Of a DNA stretch of 64,000 nt, positions 44,932-54,059 are shown piece after piece. The translations under genes were made by a program, and so were the position numbers. Source of the DNA: Flavobacterium flabelliforme. Its GTDB lineage: Bacteria; Bacteroidota; Bacteroidia; Flavobacteriales; Flavobacteriaceae. The stretch is from the NCBI RefSeq assembly GCF_017948675.1, contig NZ_JAGFBU010000003.1:273627-337626 (forward strand), given 5' to 3'. How positions within the stretch are numbered: the stretch's first letter is position 1; each line of letters starts with the position of its first letter. Under the pieces are notes generated by a model that saw nothing but the letters and a program-made list of their open reading frames with translations, was not told the origin of the DNA and searched no databases.

Positions 44932-45765
44932 TTATTGTTTGTAATTTTCTTTATTTCTTAAATTATAAAAAATAAAATATATACCAATTATTATAAAGGG
45001 AACACTCAAGATTTGACCCATATTTAATGGCATCTTATCTTCAAATTGTACTTGATTTATTTTTACAAACTCAATTAATATTCTCATCAAAAAAATTAAA
45101 GTTATTACCAAGCCAAAGTAAAAACCTCCTCCTAATTCTATATTTTTAGTTTTATAAATTGTATATACAACTAGAAAAATTATTAAATAAGATATCGCTT
45201 CATAAAGTTGAGCTGGATGTCTAGGAATATTATCAATTTTTTTAAATATAAAGGCCCAAGGCATATTTGTTGGATTACCAATCATTTCAGAATTCATCAA
45301 ATTTGCAAGCCTTATAAATGTCGCTCCTATTGTTGCAACTAATGCTATTAAGTCAAGTACCTTAAGATATTGAATTTTGTATTTTTTTGAAAATAGATAA
45401 AGAGAAAATATTAAACCAATTGTACCACCATGACTTGCTAAACCTGCATAACCTATGAATTTATATCCTCCATTTAATGTTTTTTTAATGGGCAATATAA
45501 TTTCTAATAAATTTTTTGAATAATAATCAAAGTCATAGAATAAGCAATGCCCTAATCTAGCTCCAACAAAAATTCCAAGTATTCCATATATAAATAATGC
45601 TTCATAGGCATTATCATTTAAATTTTCAGTTTTGAAAATCTTTTTTAGAACCCTCATTGAAATGATTAAACCACAAGCAAATAAAAGGCCATAGTATTTT
45701 AATGGGAATCCTAATATGTTAGCTATTTCTGGATCAAAATCCCAATTTATATAAAATGAAATCAT
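44932..45765 (-). CDS. lgt: Prolipoprotein diacylglyceryl transferase
   Basis: An inner-membrane enzyme that transfers diacylglycerol from phosphatidylglycerol to the lipobox Cys of prolipoproteins. It has 277 residues and about seven transmembrane helices. Motifs include FPLKYYGLLFACG, GARLGHCLFYD, the catalytic-region SHGGTIG (about 118-124), RLANLMNSEMIG (the conserved R..N..N.E signature) and HPAQLYEAISY. It is a single gene, and the window encodes several lipoproteins that would be its substrates. Confidence 0.95.
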   Translation of the reverse strand: MISFYINWDFDPEIANILGFPLKYYGLLFACGLIISMRVLKKIFKTENLNDNAYEALFIYGILGIFVGARLGHCLFYDFDYYSKNLLEIILPIKKTLNGGYKFIGYAGLASHGGTIGLIFSLYLFSKKYKIQYLKVLDLIALVATIGATFIRLANLMNSEMIGNPTNMPWAFIFKKIDNIPRHPAQLYEAISYLIIFLVVYTIYKTKNIELGGGFYFGLVITLIFLMRILIEFVKINQVQFEDKMPLNMGQILSVPFIIIGIYFIFYNLRNKENYKQ

Positions 45766-45847
45766 ATTAGCAATTTAAATATATAAATAAAACTACTACA
45801 AAATAATCAATCATTAAAAATTTGTTTGTTATTATTCCATAAAAATT

Positions 45848-45891
45848 AAACCGCAGATTCTCTAATTATAAAATTAGCTAATCTGCGGTTT
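45848..45891 (-). terminator. Intrinsic terminator of the PIG-L/symporter operon
   Basis: A 12-bp perfect outer stem (45848-45859 with 45880-45891) and a 6-bp inner stem (45862-45867 with 45872-45877) lie 5 bp after the symporter stop on the minus strand. Confidence 0.8.
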
Positions 45892-45896
45892 ATTAA

Positions 45897-47636
45897 TTAT
45901 TCATTTATTGTTTCTAAAACCATGGGTTTCTGATTTCTAAATATAGTACTTTGGAGGAGTAAAGAAATAAGAATAGTTAATGTTGCGCCAATAAAATTCA
46001 ACCATAAATACCCTAATTTTTCTTGTCCACTTGGATAAATATAAATAGCATAATAGTAGATAATAAAAATGGTGATTTGGCTTACCACTGCACTATAAAA
46101 GATTGCTTTAGACTGTACGTTTTTTAAATAAAAACCAACTAGAAAAATTCCCAACACAGTACCATAAAATATAGATCCAATAATATTTACTAATTGGATC
46201 AAATTTTCAAATAAAGTCCCAACACAAGCAAAGAGTATGGCTATAACACCCCAAAGTAATGTAAAGAATTTGGTTGCGTATAAATAATGACGTTCTGATT
46301 TCTCTTCTTTTAGATTTCTTTTGTAAATATCAATAGCAGTTGTAGAGGCTAATGCATTAAGGCCCGAAGCAGTAGAAGACATGGCGGCTGAAATGATTAC
46401 AGCCAACAATAAACCAATAAGACCTTTGGGTAAATAGTTTAATATGAAATGAAAAAACACATAATCTTTATCATTGGTTTCACTGTTACTATCTGCTTTT
46501 AGAATTATTTCTTTTGCTCGATCTCTGAGGTCTTTTTCTTTATTAGAAAGTGCTACTAATTCCTTTCGAAGTATCGGATTATCATAATCTTGATTCAGCT
46601 GATCGATATACAATAAGTTGATTACCTTTTTATCTTCGGATAAATCATCTAATTTTTTTTCTAAAGCATTGTACTCTCCTTTGAAAGCTGATTTCTCAAT
46701 CATGGCTTTATTGTTCGGATTAAAATTTAATGGAACAGGATTGAATTGAAAAAAAACAAAAACCATCACACCAGTCAATAAAATGAAGAACTGCATTGGT
46801 ACCTTTAAAAGCCCATTCATAATCAGTCCCATTTGACTTTCCTTAACCGATCTTCCTGATAAATAGCGTCCTACTTGAGATTGATCGGTTCCAAAATAAG
46901 CTAATGCCAAGAAAAATCCTCCCGTAATACCACTCCAAAAAGTATATTTTTCTTCGGGATCAAAAGAGAAATTCACTATATTCATTTTGTCATTCGCACC
47001 CGCAATATGCAAAGCACTAGTAAAAGTCATGTCATTTGGTAAATAATGCAAGATTAGGAAAAAGGTAATAAACATCCCGGACATAATCACAAACATTTGT
47101 TGTTTTTGGGTTACGTTTACTGCTTTGGTACCTCCAGAAAAGGTATAAATTATGACTAATACACCAATGACAATATTCATATACGTAAGATTCCATCCTA
47201 ATATTGCGGACAAAATAATTGCTGGAGCATAAATGGTTAGTCCAGTTCCTAAACCCCTTTGAAATAAAAATAAGATAGCTGCTAATGATCTAGTTTTTAA
47301 ATCAAACCTTTTTTCTAGATACTCATAAGCAGTGTACACTTTATATTTGTGGTACAAAGGAATAAAGGTCACACAAATTACTACCATAGCAATAGGAAGT
47401 CCAAAATAAAACTGCACAAATCCCATCCCGTCATGATAGGCTTGTCCTGGTGTCGATAGAAAAGTAATGGCACTTGCTTGTGTAGCCATAACTGATAAAC
47501 CAACTACATGCCATGGCGTTTCATTGCTTCCTAAAATAAATTCTTCTACGTTTTTACTTCCTTTTGTTTTCCATGCACCATAAATTACGATGAATAATAA
47601 GGTGACGATAAGAATAATCCAATCAAATAATTGCAT
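45897..47636 (-). CDS. Sodium:solute symporter (SSS family) with a coiled-coil insertion
   Basis: An inner-membrane Na+-coupled transporter of 579 residues. The fold is evident from the first helix (DWIILIVTLLFIVIYG) and the SSS motifs GVLVIIYTFSGGTKAVNVTQ and AALTSTASGL-like AAMSSTASGLNALAS. About 13 helices are present. A hydrophilic Lys/Glu-rich insertion of about 95 residues (about 305-400) lies between helices in the second half and looks like a coiled coil. It begins 3 bp after a 35-residue membrane ORF and follows a PIG-L deacetylase gene. The solute may be a sugar, an amino acid or the product of that enzyme. Confidence 0.9.
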   Translation of the reverse strand: MQLFDWIILIVTLLFIVIYGAWKTKGSKNVEEFILGSNETPWHVVGLSVMATQASAITFLSTPGQAYHDGMGFVQFYFGLPIAMVVICVTFIPLYHKYKVYTAYEYLEKRFDLKTRSLAAILFLFQRGLGTGLTIYAPAIILSAILGWNLTYMNIVIGVLVIIYTFSGGTKAVNVTQKQQMFVIMSGMFITFFLILHYLPNDMTFTSALHIAGANDKMNIVNFSFDPEEKYTFWSGITGGFFLALAYFGTDQSQVGRYLSGRSVKESQMGLIMNGLLKVPMQFFILLTGVMVFVFFQFNPVPLNFNPNNKAMIEKSAFKGEYNALEKKLDDLSEDKKVINLLYIDQLNQDYDNPILRKELVALSNKEKDLRDRAKEIILKADSNSETNDKDYVFFHFILNYLPKGLIGLLLAVIISAAMSSTASGLNALASTTAIDIYKRNLKEEKSERHYLYATKFFTLLWGVIAILFACVGTLFENLIQLVNIIGSIFYGTVLGIFLVGFYLKNVQSKAIFYSAVVSQITIFIIYYYAIYIYPSGQEKLGYLWLNFIGATLTILISLLLQSTIFRNQKPMVLETINE

Positions 47637-47639
47637 AAT

Positions 47640-47747
47640 TTAAGAGTATAATTTCATGATTAGATAAAAAAACATTATGTATATAACATTGGCTAGAAGT
47701 ACCCAAGTATAATTCTTTGTCCAGGTTTTCGTTTTTTTTGTTTCCAT
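47640..47747 (-). CDS. 35-residue single-span membrane peptide upstream of the symporter
   Basis: An ATG at 47747 opens METKKTKTWTKNYTWVLLAN, followed by a hydrophobic stretch (VIYIMFFYLIM) and KLYS. The N-terminus is strongly basic and the segment of about residues 15-31 could span the membrane with the N-terminus inside. It lies 12 bp after the PIG-L stop and its own stop is 3 bp before the symporter ATG. That spacing suggests translation within the operon. Small partner subunits are known for some SSS transporters (DUF485/DUF4212 type), but this is much shorter and I do not recognise its family. Confidence 0.6.
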   Translation of the reverse strand: METKKTKTWTKNYTWVLLANVIYIMFFYLIMKLYS

Positions 47748-47759
47748 TAGAATTGTTTA

Positions 47760-50288
47760 TTACTTTTTTATTGAAACAGGAATTGTATCAGAGGATTGAA
47801 TCGAAATGATATTAGATAATAGTTTGTAAGCGCCAGTAACGCCTTCTGGTAACTCTCTAAAAAAGCTCAAACCCGTGTAAATATAATGTCCTTTTCCGTA
47901 AGATGCAACGAGTAAAGCACCATTTTTAGGTGTCTCTCCTTTATCATTTGATGAAAGAATAGGAGTAAAGGCTTTGTCAAATTCGTTTGGATAATATAAA
48001 CCTTGCTCTTGTTTCCAACCTTCAAAATCTTTAGAAGTAATTTTGTTTGGAAAATTTAATACAGGATGATTGGGTGCTAAAAATCGAACTTCCGCATCTT
48101 CTTCCGTAACACGATCTTTAGATAGTTTTAGCGGGTAAGGAGCTATATTTTCGGTTACAAGATCGCCGTTAGTATTATACTGAACTACCATAGTTTTTCC
48201 AGATTTTACAAAATCAAAAAGTAGGTTTTGTTTGAATGCTAATGCGTTGATTGTATTATAGGCACGAACGCCAGTCATAACCACATCAAAATCAGCTAAT
48301 TTTTCAGCGCTTATTTCTTCTGGCTTCAATATGGTTACTGCATATCCTAGTTGCGTCAAACTACTTGGAACTTCATCTCCAGCACCCATGATATAGGCTA
48401 TTTTTTCCCCATTAGTTTTTAAATCTGTTTTAATCAATTTAGCTTCTGCAGGTTTTAAAACTTGTTGCTTTGTTATATGATCATAATTGATAAAAATCTG
48501 TTCTTTATCAAATCGTTTATTGTCTACAATAGCAACACTTTTTACAACTCCTTCTTCAGGTTTATTCGGAGGAGTTATTTGAAAATTTACCATTTGTTCG
48601 GTTCCTTTTTTGGCAATGTCAAAAGGAATTGATTTTGGCTCAACGCTCCAACTTTTAGGTAAATCAAGTTGCAGGTTACCTTTTATTCCATCTTTTCCTG
48701 CTCTAATTTTGACAGTAACATTCTTAATTTTATTGTCTTTAAAAAGTAGTACTTTATCAGTTATAGCGGTAGTGACTTCTGGTACAATGTCAAGGTAATT
48801 GTATATCTCTCCCTTTACATCATCATTGTATTTGTAAACAACTATTCGTTCAAAAGGCATTTCTATTTCGTTCACTTTCATATTAAACACCACTTTTACT
48901 TCGCGAATAATATCTGGTATACCTCTATTTTTTTGATCATTTACAGTGTACATTCCAACTGTTCCATTTTCTTGTAACCAATAAGGTTGTGTGTAATTGA
49001 TAGCTTCTGGTAACTGTAAATCTAAGTTGATGTTGTTTAAAATATTATTTTTCAACTCTAAATTTTGACTTGTTTTTATTTCATTTGGTAATGTGGTAAC
49101 ACTCAATAATTGCATCGGAACTGAACTTCTATTAATAGCTTCGAGTTTCAATTTGATATTAGTTCCTGGAGTTGCCTCTTGATTTTGAGCAACAGCTTCT
49201 AAATACAAACCAGAGCATGCTGCAATAATTTCCTTTATTTCGGCTGATTTTAGTGGGGACCAATGATTTTCATCTAATGCCTGAATCATACTATAGGCTT
49301 TTGCGAGATTAGGAATGCTTAACGATGGATTTTTGTGGTCAAATTCAGCTTCAATTTTTGTCAATAATTCTCCAATAGTTTTTCCTCCTTTTACACGATT
49401 CCATGTCGTGTCAATTCCTTCAAAAAGTGATTTTTTATTTTTTAAAGCTTCTCCATTTATAAATTCTAAATATTCAGTGTCTTCACCACGCACACCAGTG
49501 CTTCCAAAACCTTGTGACTGATGACGGCTGCGGCTCAATGCAGCTATTTCTTGATTTGATTTACCTACAGAAGGGTAGTAAGCACCCGTTTGCATAGCCA
49601 TTAAATTGGTTTTGTCCGCTGCATTGTACTTTTCCATACTTCCATAAAACCACCAAGAAGTATTAAAAAACTGGCGTTTAGCTTGCCAAGGTTTTACATA
49701 TTTTAATTGTTCAGGAAAAATAGTTGGATTATTAGTTAAATTAAAACTTTCTACACTTAATAATGCTGATGCGGTATGATGTCCGTGAGTTGTTCCCGGT
49801 GATCGATGGTCAAAACGATTGATGATTACATCAGGTTGAAATTTTCTGATTGCCCAAACTACGTCAGCTATTACTTTTTCTTTATCCCAAATTTGCAAAG
49901 TTTCTGTTGGATTTTTAGAAAAACCAAAATCATTAGCACGTGAAAAGAATTGCTCACCGCCATCAATTTTTCGGGCTTCAATCAGCTCTTGAGTGCGTAT
50001 TACGCCTAATAATTCTCGAAGTTGTGTACCAATAAGATTTTGTCCGCCATCGCCACGAGTTAAGGAGAGATAACCTGTTCTTGCTTTTTGCTCATTTGAT
50101 AAATAGGAAATCAAACGGGTGTTTTCATCGTCTGGGTGTGCAGCAATATACAAAACGGAACCTAAGAAATTTAATTTCTGAATTTGATTAAAAATTGCAT
50201 CAGAAGATGGCTTTTTGGGATTTTGAGCACTTATAATTTGAAAAAATATTAGCAATACTGTTAGGACTATAAATTGTTTTTTTTGCAT
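47760..50288 (-). CDS. PIG-L family deacetylase with C-terminal glutamine-amidotransferase-like domain
   Basis: I start at ATG 50288 (MQKKQFIVL), which opens a signal peptide (about 1-22, ending ISAQ); the open frame extends ten codons upstream. The resulting 842-residue protein has a PIG-L domain (about 35-300) with AHPDDE (about 50-55) and THGHHTAS (about 165). These are the zinc ligands of N-acetyl-sugar deacetylases. A middle beta-rich region (about 380-600) follows, then a GATase1-like fold (about 615-830) with YIMGAGDEVP and ADFDVVMTGVRAYN. It is exported and heads an apparent operon with a membrane peptide and a symporter. Its substrate is unknown. Confidence 0.88.
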   Translation of the reverse strand: MQKKQFIVLTVLLIFFQIISAQNPKKPSSDAIFNQIQKLNFLGSVLYIAAHPDDENTRLISYLSNEQKARTGYLSLTRGDGGQNLIGTQLRELLGVIRTQELIEARKIDGGEQFFSRANDFGFSKNPTETLQIWDKEKVIADVVWAIRKFQPDVIINRFDHRSPGTTHGHHTASALLSVESFNLTNNPTIFPEQLKYVKPWQAKRQFFNTSWWFYGSMEKYNAADKTNLMAMQTGAYYPSVGKSNQEIAALSRSRHQSQGFGSTGVRGEDTEYLEFINGEALKNKKSLFEGIDTTWNRVKGGKTIGELLTKIEAEFDHKNPSLSIPNLAKAYSMIQALDENHWSPLKSAEIKEIIAACSGLYLEAVAQNQEATPGTNIKLKLEAINRSSVPMQLLSVTTLPNEIKTSQNLELKNNILNNINLDLQLPEAINYTQPYWLQENGTVGMYTVNDQKNRGIPDIIREVKVVFNMKVNEIEMPFERIVVYKYNDDVKGEIYNYLDIVPEVTTAITDKVLLFKDNKIKNVTVKIRAGKDGIKGNLQLDLPKSWSVEPKSIPFDIAKKGTEQMVNFQITPPNKPEEGVVKSVAIVDNKRFDKEQIFINYDHITKQQVLKPAEAKLIKTDLKTNGEKIAYIMGAGDEVPSSLTQLGYAVTILKPEEISAEKLADFDVVMTGVRAYNTINALAFKQNLLFDFVKSGKTMVVQYNTNGDLVTENIAPYPLKLSKDRVTEEDAEVRFLAPNHPVLNFPNKITSKDFEGWKQEQGLYYPNEFDKAFTPILSSNDKGETPKNGALLVASYGKGHYIYTGLSFFRELPEGVTGAYKLLSNIISIQSSDTIPVSIKK

Positions 50289-50389
50289 TTTTATTATTTT
50301 AATTTGCAATAGCTCCAAATGTAAGTATTAAATATTTTTTTCTGAAATGTTTTTTACTTTCTTTATATATTGTTGAACTGGTACAAAAA

Positions 50390-50423
50390 AACGAGAGAGA
50401 ACTAGTTATAGCTCTCTCTCGTT
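50390..50423 (-). terminator. Intrinsic terminator after the 50444 gene
   Basis: A perfect 11-bp stem (50390-50400 with 50413-50423) of alternating GA/TC units closes a 12-nt loop. A poly-A run at its left gives U's on the minus-strand transcript. Confidence 0.8.
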
Positions 50424-50443
50424 CGATTCAAAATTGTTATGAA

Positions 50444-50968
50444 TTAGTCTCTATCATGTCCACGACCATGACTGTTTTTGCGACCGTGATCATGATTATC
50501 TCTTTTATTATCATGTTTTCTATACTCTCTGTGATTATCGTATTTTTTATAACTACTATGATGACGATCGCTTACATAAACCCTACGGTTGTTATTATAA
50601 ACTACAGGTCTATTCCCATTATATCCTCTGTAATATTTTACTTTATGATTTCTAAAATTATTATAAGGTCTTGAACCATGATAATCATTTAAGACTACTG
50701 TACGACCAGAATATAAATCATAGTTTCTATATTGTCTTGGTAGTGATCTGGAACGAATCCAGCTCCCGTTGCCATAATAAATAAATTGTGTGGCTCTTAC
50801 ATCATAGTATGCTTCTACATCTGGCAAATAATAATATTCAGCTTCAGAATAACCTGCTGGAGCCCACGCTGGAGCTGAACCAATATTTACATTAACTGAA
50901 ACTTGTGCATGTATTGAACTTGATGCTAAGAGGATAATTCCTGCGGCGATTAGTTTTAATGTTTTCAT
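50444..50968 (-). CDS. Secreted protein with aromatic core and His/Arg-rich tail (paralog 1)
   Basis: 174 residues with a signal peptide (about 1-21, ending IHAQ). The conserved core (about 22-110) contains VSVNVNIG, PAWAPAGYSEAEYYYLPDVE, YDVRATQFIYYGNGSWIRS and LPRQYRNYDLY. The last 45 residues are almost only His, Arg, Lys, Asp, Asn and Ser and end in GRGHDRD. It is nearly 60% like the next gene over the core by eye, and only the tail differs. No function is known. The His-rich tail could bind metals or anionic polymers; this is speculation. Confidence 0.8.
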   Translation of the reverse strand: MKTLKLIAAGIILLASSSIHAQVSVNVNIGSAPAWAPAGYSEAEYYYLPDVEAYYDVRATQFIYYGNGSWIRSRSLPRQYRNYDLYSGRTVVLNDYHGSRPYNNFRNHKVKYYRGYNGNRPVVYNNNRRVYVSDRHHSSYKKYDNHREYRKHDNKRDNHDHGRKNSHGRGHDRD

Positions 50969-51147
50969 TTTTCTTTAATTTAATTGAGTATATTTTATAA
51001 TGGAATTGTATTCCTATTGAGAGATTTTCAAGAACTGTGCCAATGCAAAATAATTAACTTTTTTTTTAGATTTAATTATTCAGATGTTTTAATTGCTTTA
51101 TAATAACTAAAGTTTAAAAATCTTTAGCAGAATGACTTATAGTTTAT

Positions 51148-51630
51148 TTAATGTTTTTTATGATCTTTTTGATGCCCCTTATAACCTTTTCTATTATCAT
51201 GATGATCCTGTTTTTTATAATAGGTTTTATTTTTTTGTACAAAAACTTTTCGGGATCCAATTGTTCTTTGTGGACTTCCTTTATATCCTTTACGATATTT
51301 AATTTTATGTTGTTTGTAATGCCCATAAGGTTTGTCACCATGATAATCCTTTAACACTACTTTATAACCCTTGTATAAATCGTAATTTCTATAACGGCTC
51401 GGTAAGTTTCTAGAACGAACCCATTTCCCTCCGCCAAAGTAGATAAATTGTGAAGATCTAGTATCGTAATAGGATTCGATATCCGGTAAATAATAATAGT
51501 CCACTGCATTATATCCTGCAGGACCCCAAGCTGGAGGTTTACCAATATTTACGTTAACAGAAACTTGTGCTTGAATACTACTTGAAAAAAAAAGTATAAT
51601 TCCAAGTGCGATTAGTTGTAGTGATTTCAT
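51148..51630 (-). CDS. Secreted protein with aromatic core and Lys/His-rich tail (paralog 2)
   Basis: 160 residues, the tandem paralog of the preceding gene (50444-50968). The signal peptide (about 1-21, ending IQAQ), VSVNVNIG, PAWGPAGYNAVDYYYLPDIE, RSSQFIYFGGGKWVRS and LPSRYRNYDLY align residue for residue. The tail (about 115-160) is Lys/His-rich instead of Arg/His-rich. The 179 bp between the two hold each gene's promoter but no clear box. A local duplication followed by tail divergence is the simplest history. Confidence 0.8.
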   Translation of the reverse strand: MKSLQLIALGIILFFSSSIQAQVSVNVNIGKPPAWGPAGYNAVDYYYLPDIESYYDTRSSQFIYFGGGKWVRSRNLPSRYRNYDLYKGYKVVLKDYHGDKPYGHYKQHKIKYRKGYKGSPQRTIGSRKVFVQKNKTYYKKQDHHDNRKGYKGHQKDHKKH

Positions 51631-51805
51631 ATGGTAATGTTTTTAATTACTAATTCCATTTTTTTAGATTATAGTGATACTTTTTTAGTACTAGCCAAAC
51701 TGTGTGCCAGAATGTGTTATAAAAAAAATGTACTGACGAATATGAATATTTAATTATAAAATTTATTGTTAATCATTTAGTATTAATATAGTTATGCCAT
51801 AAAAA

Positions 51806-51833
51806 AAAAGGAAATGATTTCTCATTTCCTTTT
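51806..51833 (-). terminator. Intrinsic terminator after the 51856 gene
   Basis: A perfect 12-bp stem (51806-51817 with 51822-51833) with a TTTC loop and a poly-A run (poly-U on the minus transcript) lies 22 bp downstream of the stop. Confidence 0.8.
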
Positions 51834-51855
51834 CTAAATATTTTTGTGATTCTTA

Positions 51856-52173
51856 TTACAACAAAAGAATCAATAATAATATGATAATGATAATTGCACC
51901 TACTGATAAATAAACACCATTACCTGATGATTTTAAATCTGCTTTAATGGTACGAACTTCTTTTCTTAATTCTTTTTTTTCTGCTGAACTTAAATCAGAC
52001 TTATCCATTGCTTTTATTTCTTCAAGACGATCAAGCATTACTTTAACTTCAGCAGGAACTTCTTTAGGATTGTTAGAAATTGCTGTTGGATTTTTTTCTG
52101 CAGCTAATACTTGGTTTGGTACGAAACTTAATGACAACACCATCATCATTAAATAAAAGGTAACTTTTTTCAT
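51856..52173 (-). CDS. Small exported protein with C-terminal membrane anchor
   Basis: I start at ATG 52173 (MKKVTFYLMMMV), because it opens a signal peptide (about 1-24, ending VLAA); 21 upstream codons in frame look non-coding. The 105-residue protein has a charged helical middle (about 40-78, VKVMLDRLEEIKAMDKSDLS and AEKKELRKEVRTIKADL). It ends with a hydrophobic helix (VGAIIIIILLLILLL) right at the C-terminus. It is probably inserted with the helical domain in the periplasm. I know similar small proteins from Flavobacteria but no function. Confidence 0.75.
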   Translation of the reverse strand: MKKVTFYLMMMVLSLSFVPNQVLAAEKNPTAISNNPKEVPAEVKVMLDRLEEIKAMDKSDLSSAEKKELRKEVRTIKADLKSSGNGVYLSVGAIIIIILLLILLL

Positions 52174-52375
52174 TTGTTTTTGGTTTTTAATTATCAGATA
52201 AAAGTAAACATTAATCATTTGAATAATTTTATACAATTAGATATTAAAGTTATATAATTCACATTATATAAATTAATAACCAATTTATAAATTCCCACAA
52301 AAATATATTTGATAAAAATGCTACTAATATTATAGAATCTCTTTCAAAAGAGTTGCCTTATATTTTTATCAGCAT

Positions 52376-54022
52376 TTATTTTACTATAGCTTGAATTAAA
52401 TATTGCTCCATAATTTTATCAGCTTGCTTTTCTCCATATACAGTATTGTATGCAGTCGAAGTAATCACAATTACAAGTGGTTGGTCTTTAAATATAAAAA
52501 TTTTATTACCACCGTTACCGCTTGAATAATAAACTTCATAATTTTTACCATTTACGTTATATGTTTTATTCCAGAACAAATAACCATAATATTCTTCCTC
52601 TGCTATTTTCATTTGGTGTGATAAACTTTTATCAACCCATTGTTTTGTCAAAATTTGTTTGCCATTCCAAGTGCCATTGTTTTTATATAATTGTCCAAAC
52701 TTTGCAAGGTCAATTGAACGTAACTGAACGCCACCTGCTGTGTTAACCACCTTTTGTGGTGTAAATTGCCATCTGTAATTTGTAATTCCTAATGGCTTAA
52801 ATAGATTTTGGTGTGCATATTTTTCTAAACCATTAGGAACCTTTTTATCAATGATGTCGCCAAGAACTACCACACCCGCTGTAAAATAGTCCCATTGCTT
52901 TTGGGCTAATTTTGTTTTATCAATTGGAAGATTTAAAGTAAATTCAATCCAATTTTTAGTGGGATACATATTTTCTTCGTTTCCTGCTGATTCTGAATTC
53001 ATATCGGAACCATCGAAAATAGAACTCATTGTGAGTAAATCTTTCAAAGTAATGCTGTCTTTTGCTACAGCATAATTTTGATAATTATTAAGGTTATAAA
53101 ACTCATTCAAAGTTTGTGTTTCCGATTTTATGTAATTGTCTTTGATAGCAATCCCTAAAAGTGTAGATGCAAATGATTTTCCAACAGACCTTGTATCGTG
53201 TAATGTTGCTCTATTTGCTGCATTAAAATATTCTTCAAGGAGTATTTTACCTTCTTTTAGCACTACAATACTTGTAATGTCTTTAAAGGTTTTAGCTGCA
53301 ATTTTTCGGTTCAGCTCTTCAATTTTTTGGATATCAATTTTACTGTTTGAAATTTGTAACTCTTTAATTGGCTTTATACTTTGAACTTTAACCTGTTCTT
53401 CATTGAAAATAATTTCGGGAATTATAATTTTTAATTGTCCTTCGGCAATTAGGTTACCAACTATAAGTTCATTATTTTTTAAGTAAGGTCTAATTTCAAT
53501 TTTAAGTAAATGTGTTCCGGTGCTAAAAGCATCCTCTCCGCCATTATAAAAAAACCTATTCCATAAAAATCTACCCCAAGAGTCTTCATTATTAGAACTT
53601 ATTAGCGGAACTCTAAAAGTTGTTTTCTGTTTTTTGCTGCTAGCATTTCCGGCTCCAAGATTGAGGTTTTCAATATACACTATTTTGTTATCCACGATAA
53701 ATGTAAATTGATAATTTCCATTATTAGTAAGCTCATCCGCGGATAATTGAGGGGAAATTAAATGAAGATAATTCGTTAATGAATTACCCATAAAAACTCT
53801 TATGTTTAGATCCGTTTTATCTTTTATATGAAACTCTTTTAGAAAATCAGTTTGCTTTATATTTTCAATAGGAACATTATTAGACATAAATGCAATTTTG
53901 CCAACATTTTCTTTATGAATTGCAAAAGTAATACTATCACTTTGCACAAAATCTATTTTCTGTGCCAACGATTTAAGAGTTATCAATAAAATAGTTACTA
54001 AAAGGGCAAATTTTTTTATCAT
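52376..54022 (-). CDS. Serine hydrolase of the beta-lactamase/penicillin-binding family
   Basis: 548 residues with a signal peptide (about 1-20, ending SLAQ). The first about 230 residues are a beta-rich domain I cannot name. The serine hydrolase domain (about 245-545) has the nucleophile motif SVGKS (Ser near 277, Lys near 280). A tyrosine region YFTAGVVVLGDII (about 380) stands where YxN is expected, and SSGNGGNKIF stands in the KTG/HxG position. Such class-C-like proteins act as esterases, D-Ala peptidases or lactamases. Resistance function cannot be claimed from sequence. It lies 37 bp after the 54060 gene and could share its transcript. Confidence 0.85.
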   Translation of the reverse strand: MIKKFALLVTILLITLKSLAQKIDFVQSDSITFAIHKENVGKIAFMSNNVPIENIKQTDFLKEFHIKDKTDLNIRVFMGNSLTNYLHLISPQLSADELTNNGNYQFTFIVDNKIVYIENLNLGAGNASSKKQKTTFRVPLISSNNEDSWGRFLWNRFFYNGGEDAFSTGTHLLKIEIRPYLKNNELIVGNLIAEGQLKIIIPEIIFNEEQVKVQSIKPIKELQISNSKIDIQKIEELNRKIAAKTFKDITSIVVLKEGKILLEEYFNAANRATLHDTRSVGKSFASTLLGIAIKDNYIKSETQTLNEFYNLNNYQNYAVAKDSITLKDLLTMSSIFDGSDMNSESAGNEENMYPTKNWIEFTLNLPIDKTKLAQKQWDYFTAGVVVLGDIIDKKVPNGLEKYAHQNLFKPLGITNYRWQFTPQKVVNTAGGVQLRSIDLAKFGQLYKNNGTWNGKQILTKQWVDKSLSHQMKIAEEEYYGYLFWNKTYNVNGKNYEVYYSSGNGGNKIFIFKDQPLVIVITSTAYNTVYGEKQADKIMEQYLIQAIVK

Positions 54023-54059
54023 ATTTTAAATTTTAATAATCAATAAATTAAAAAACAAT

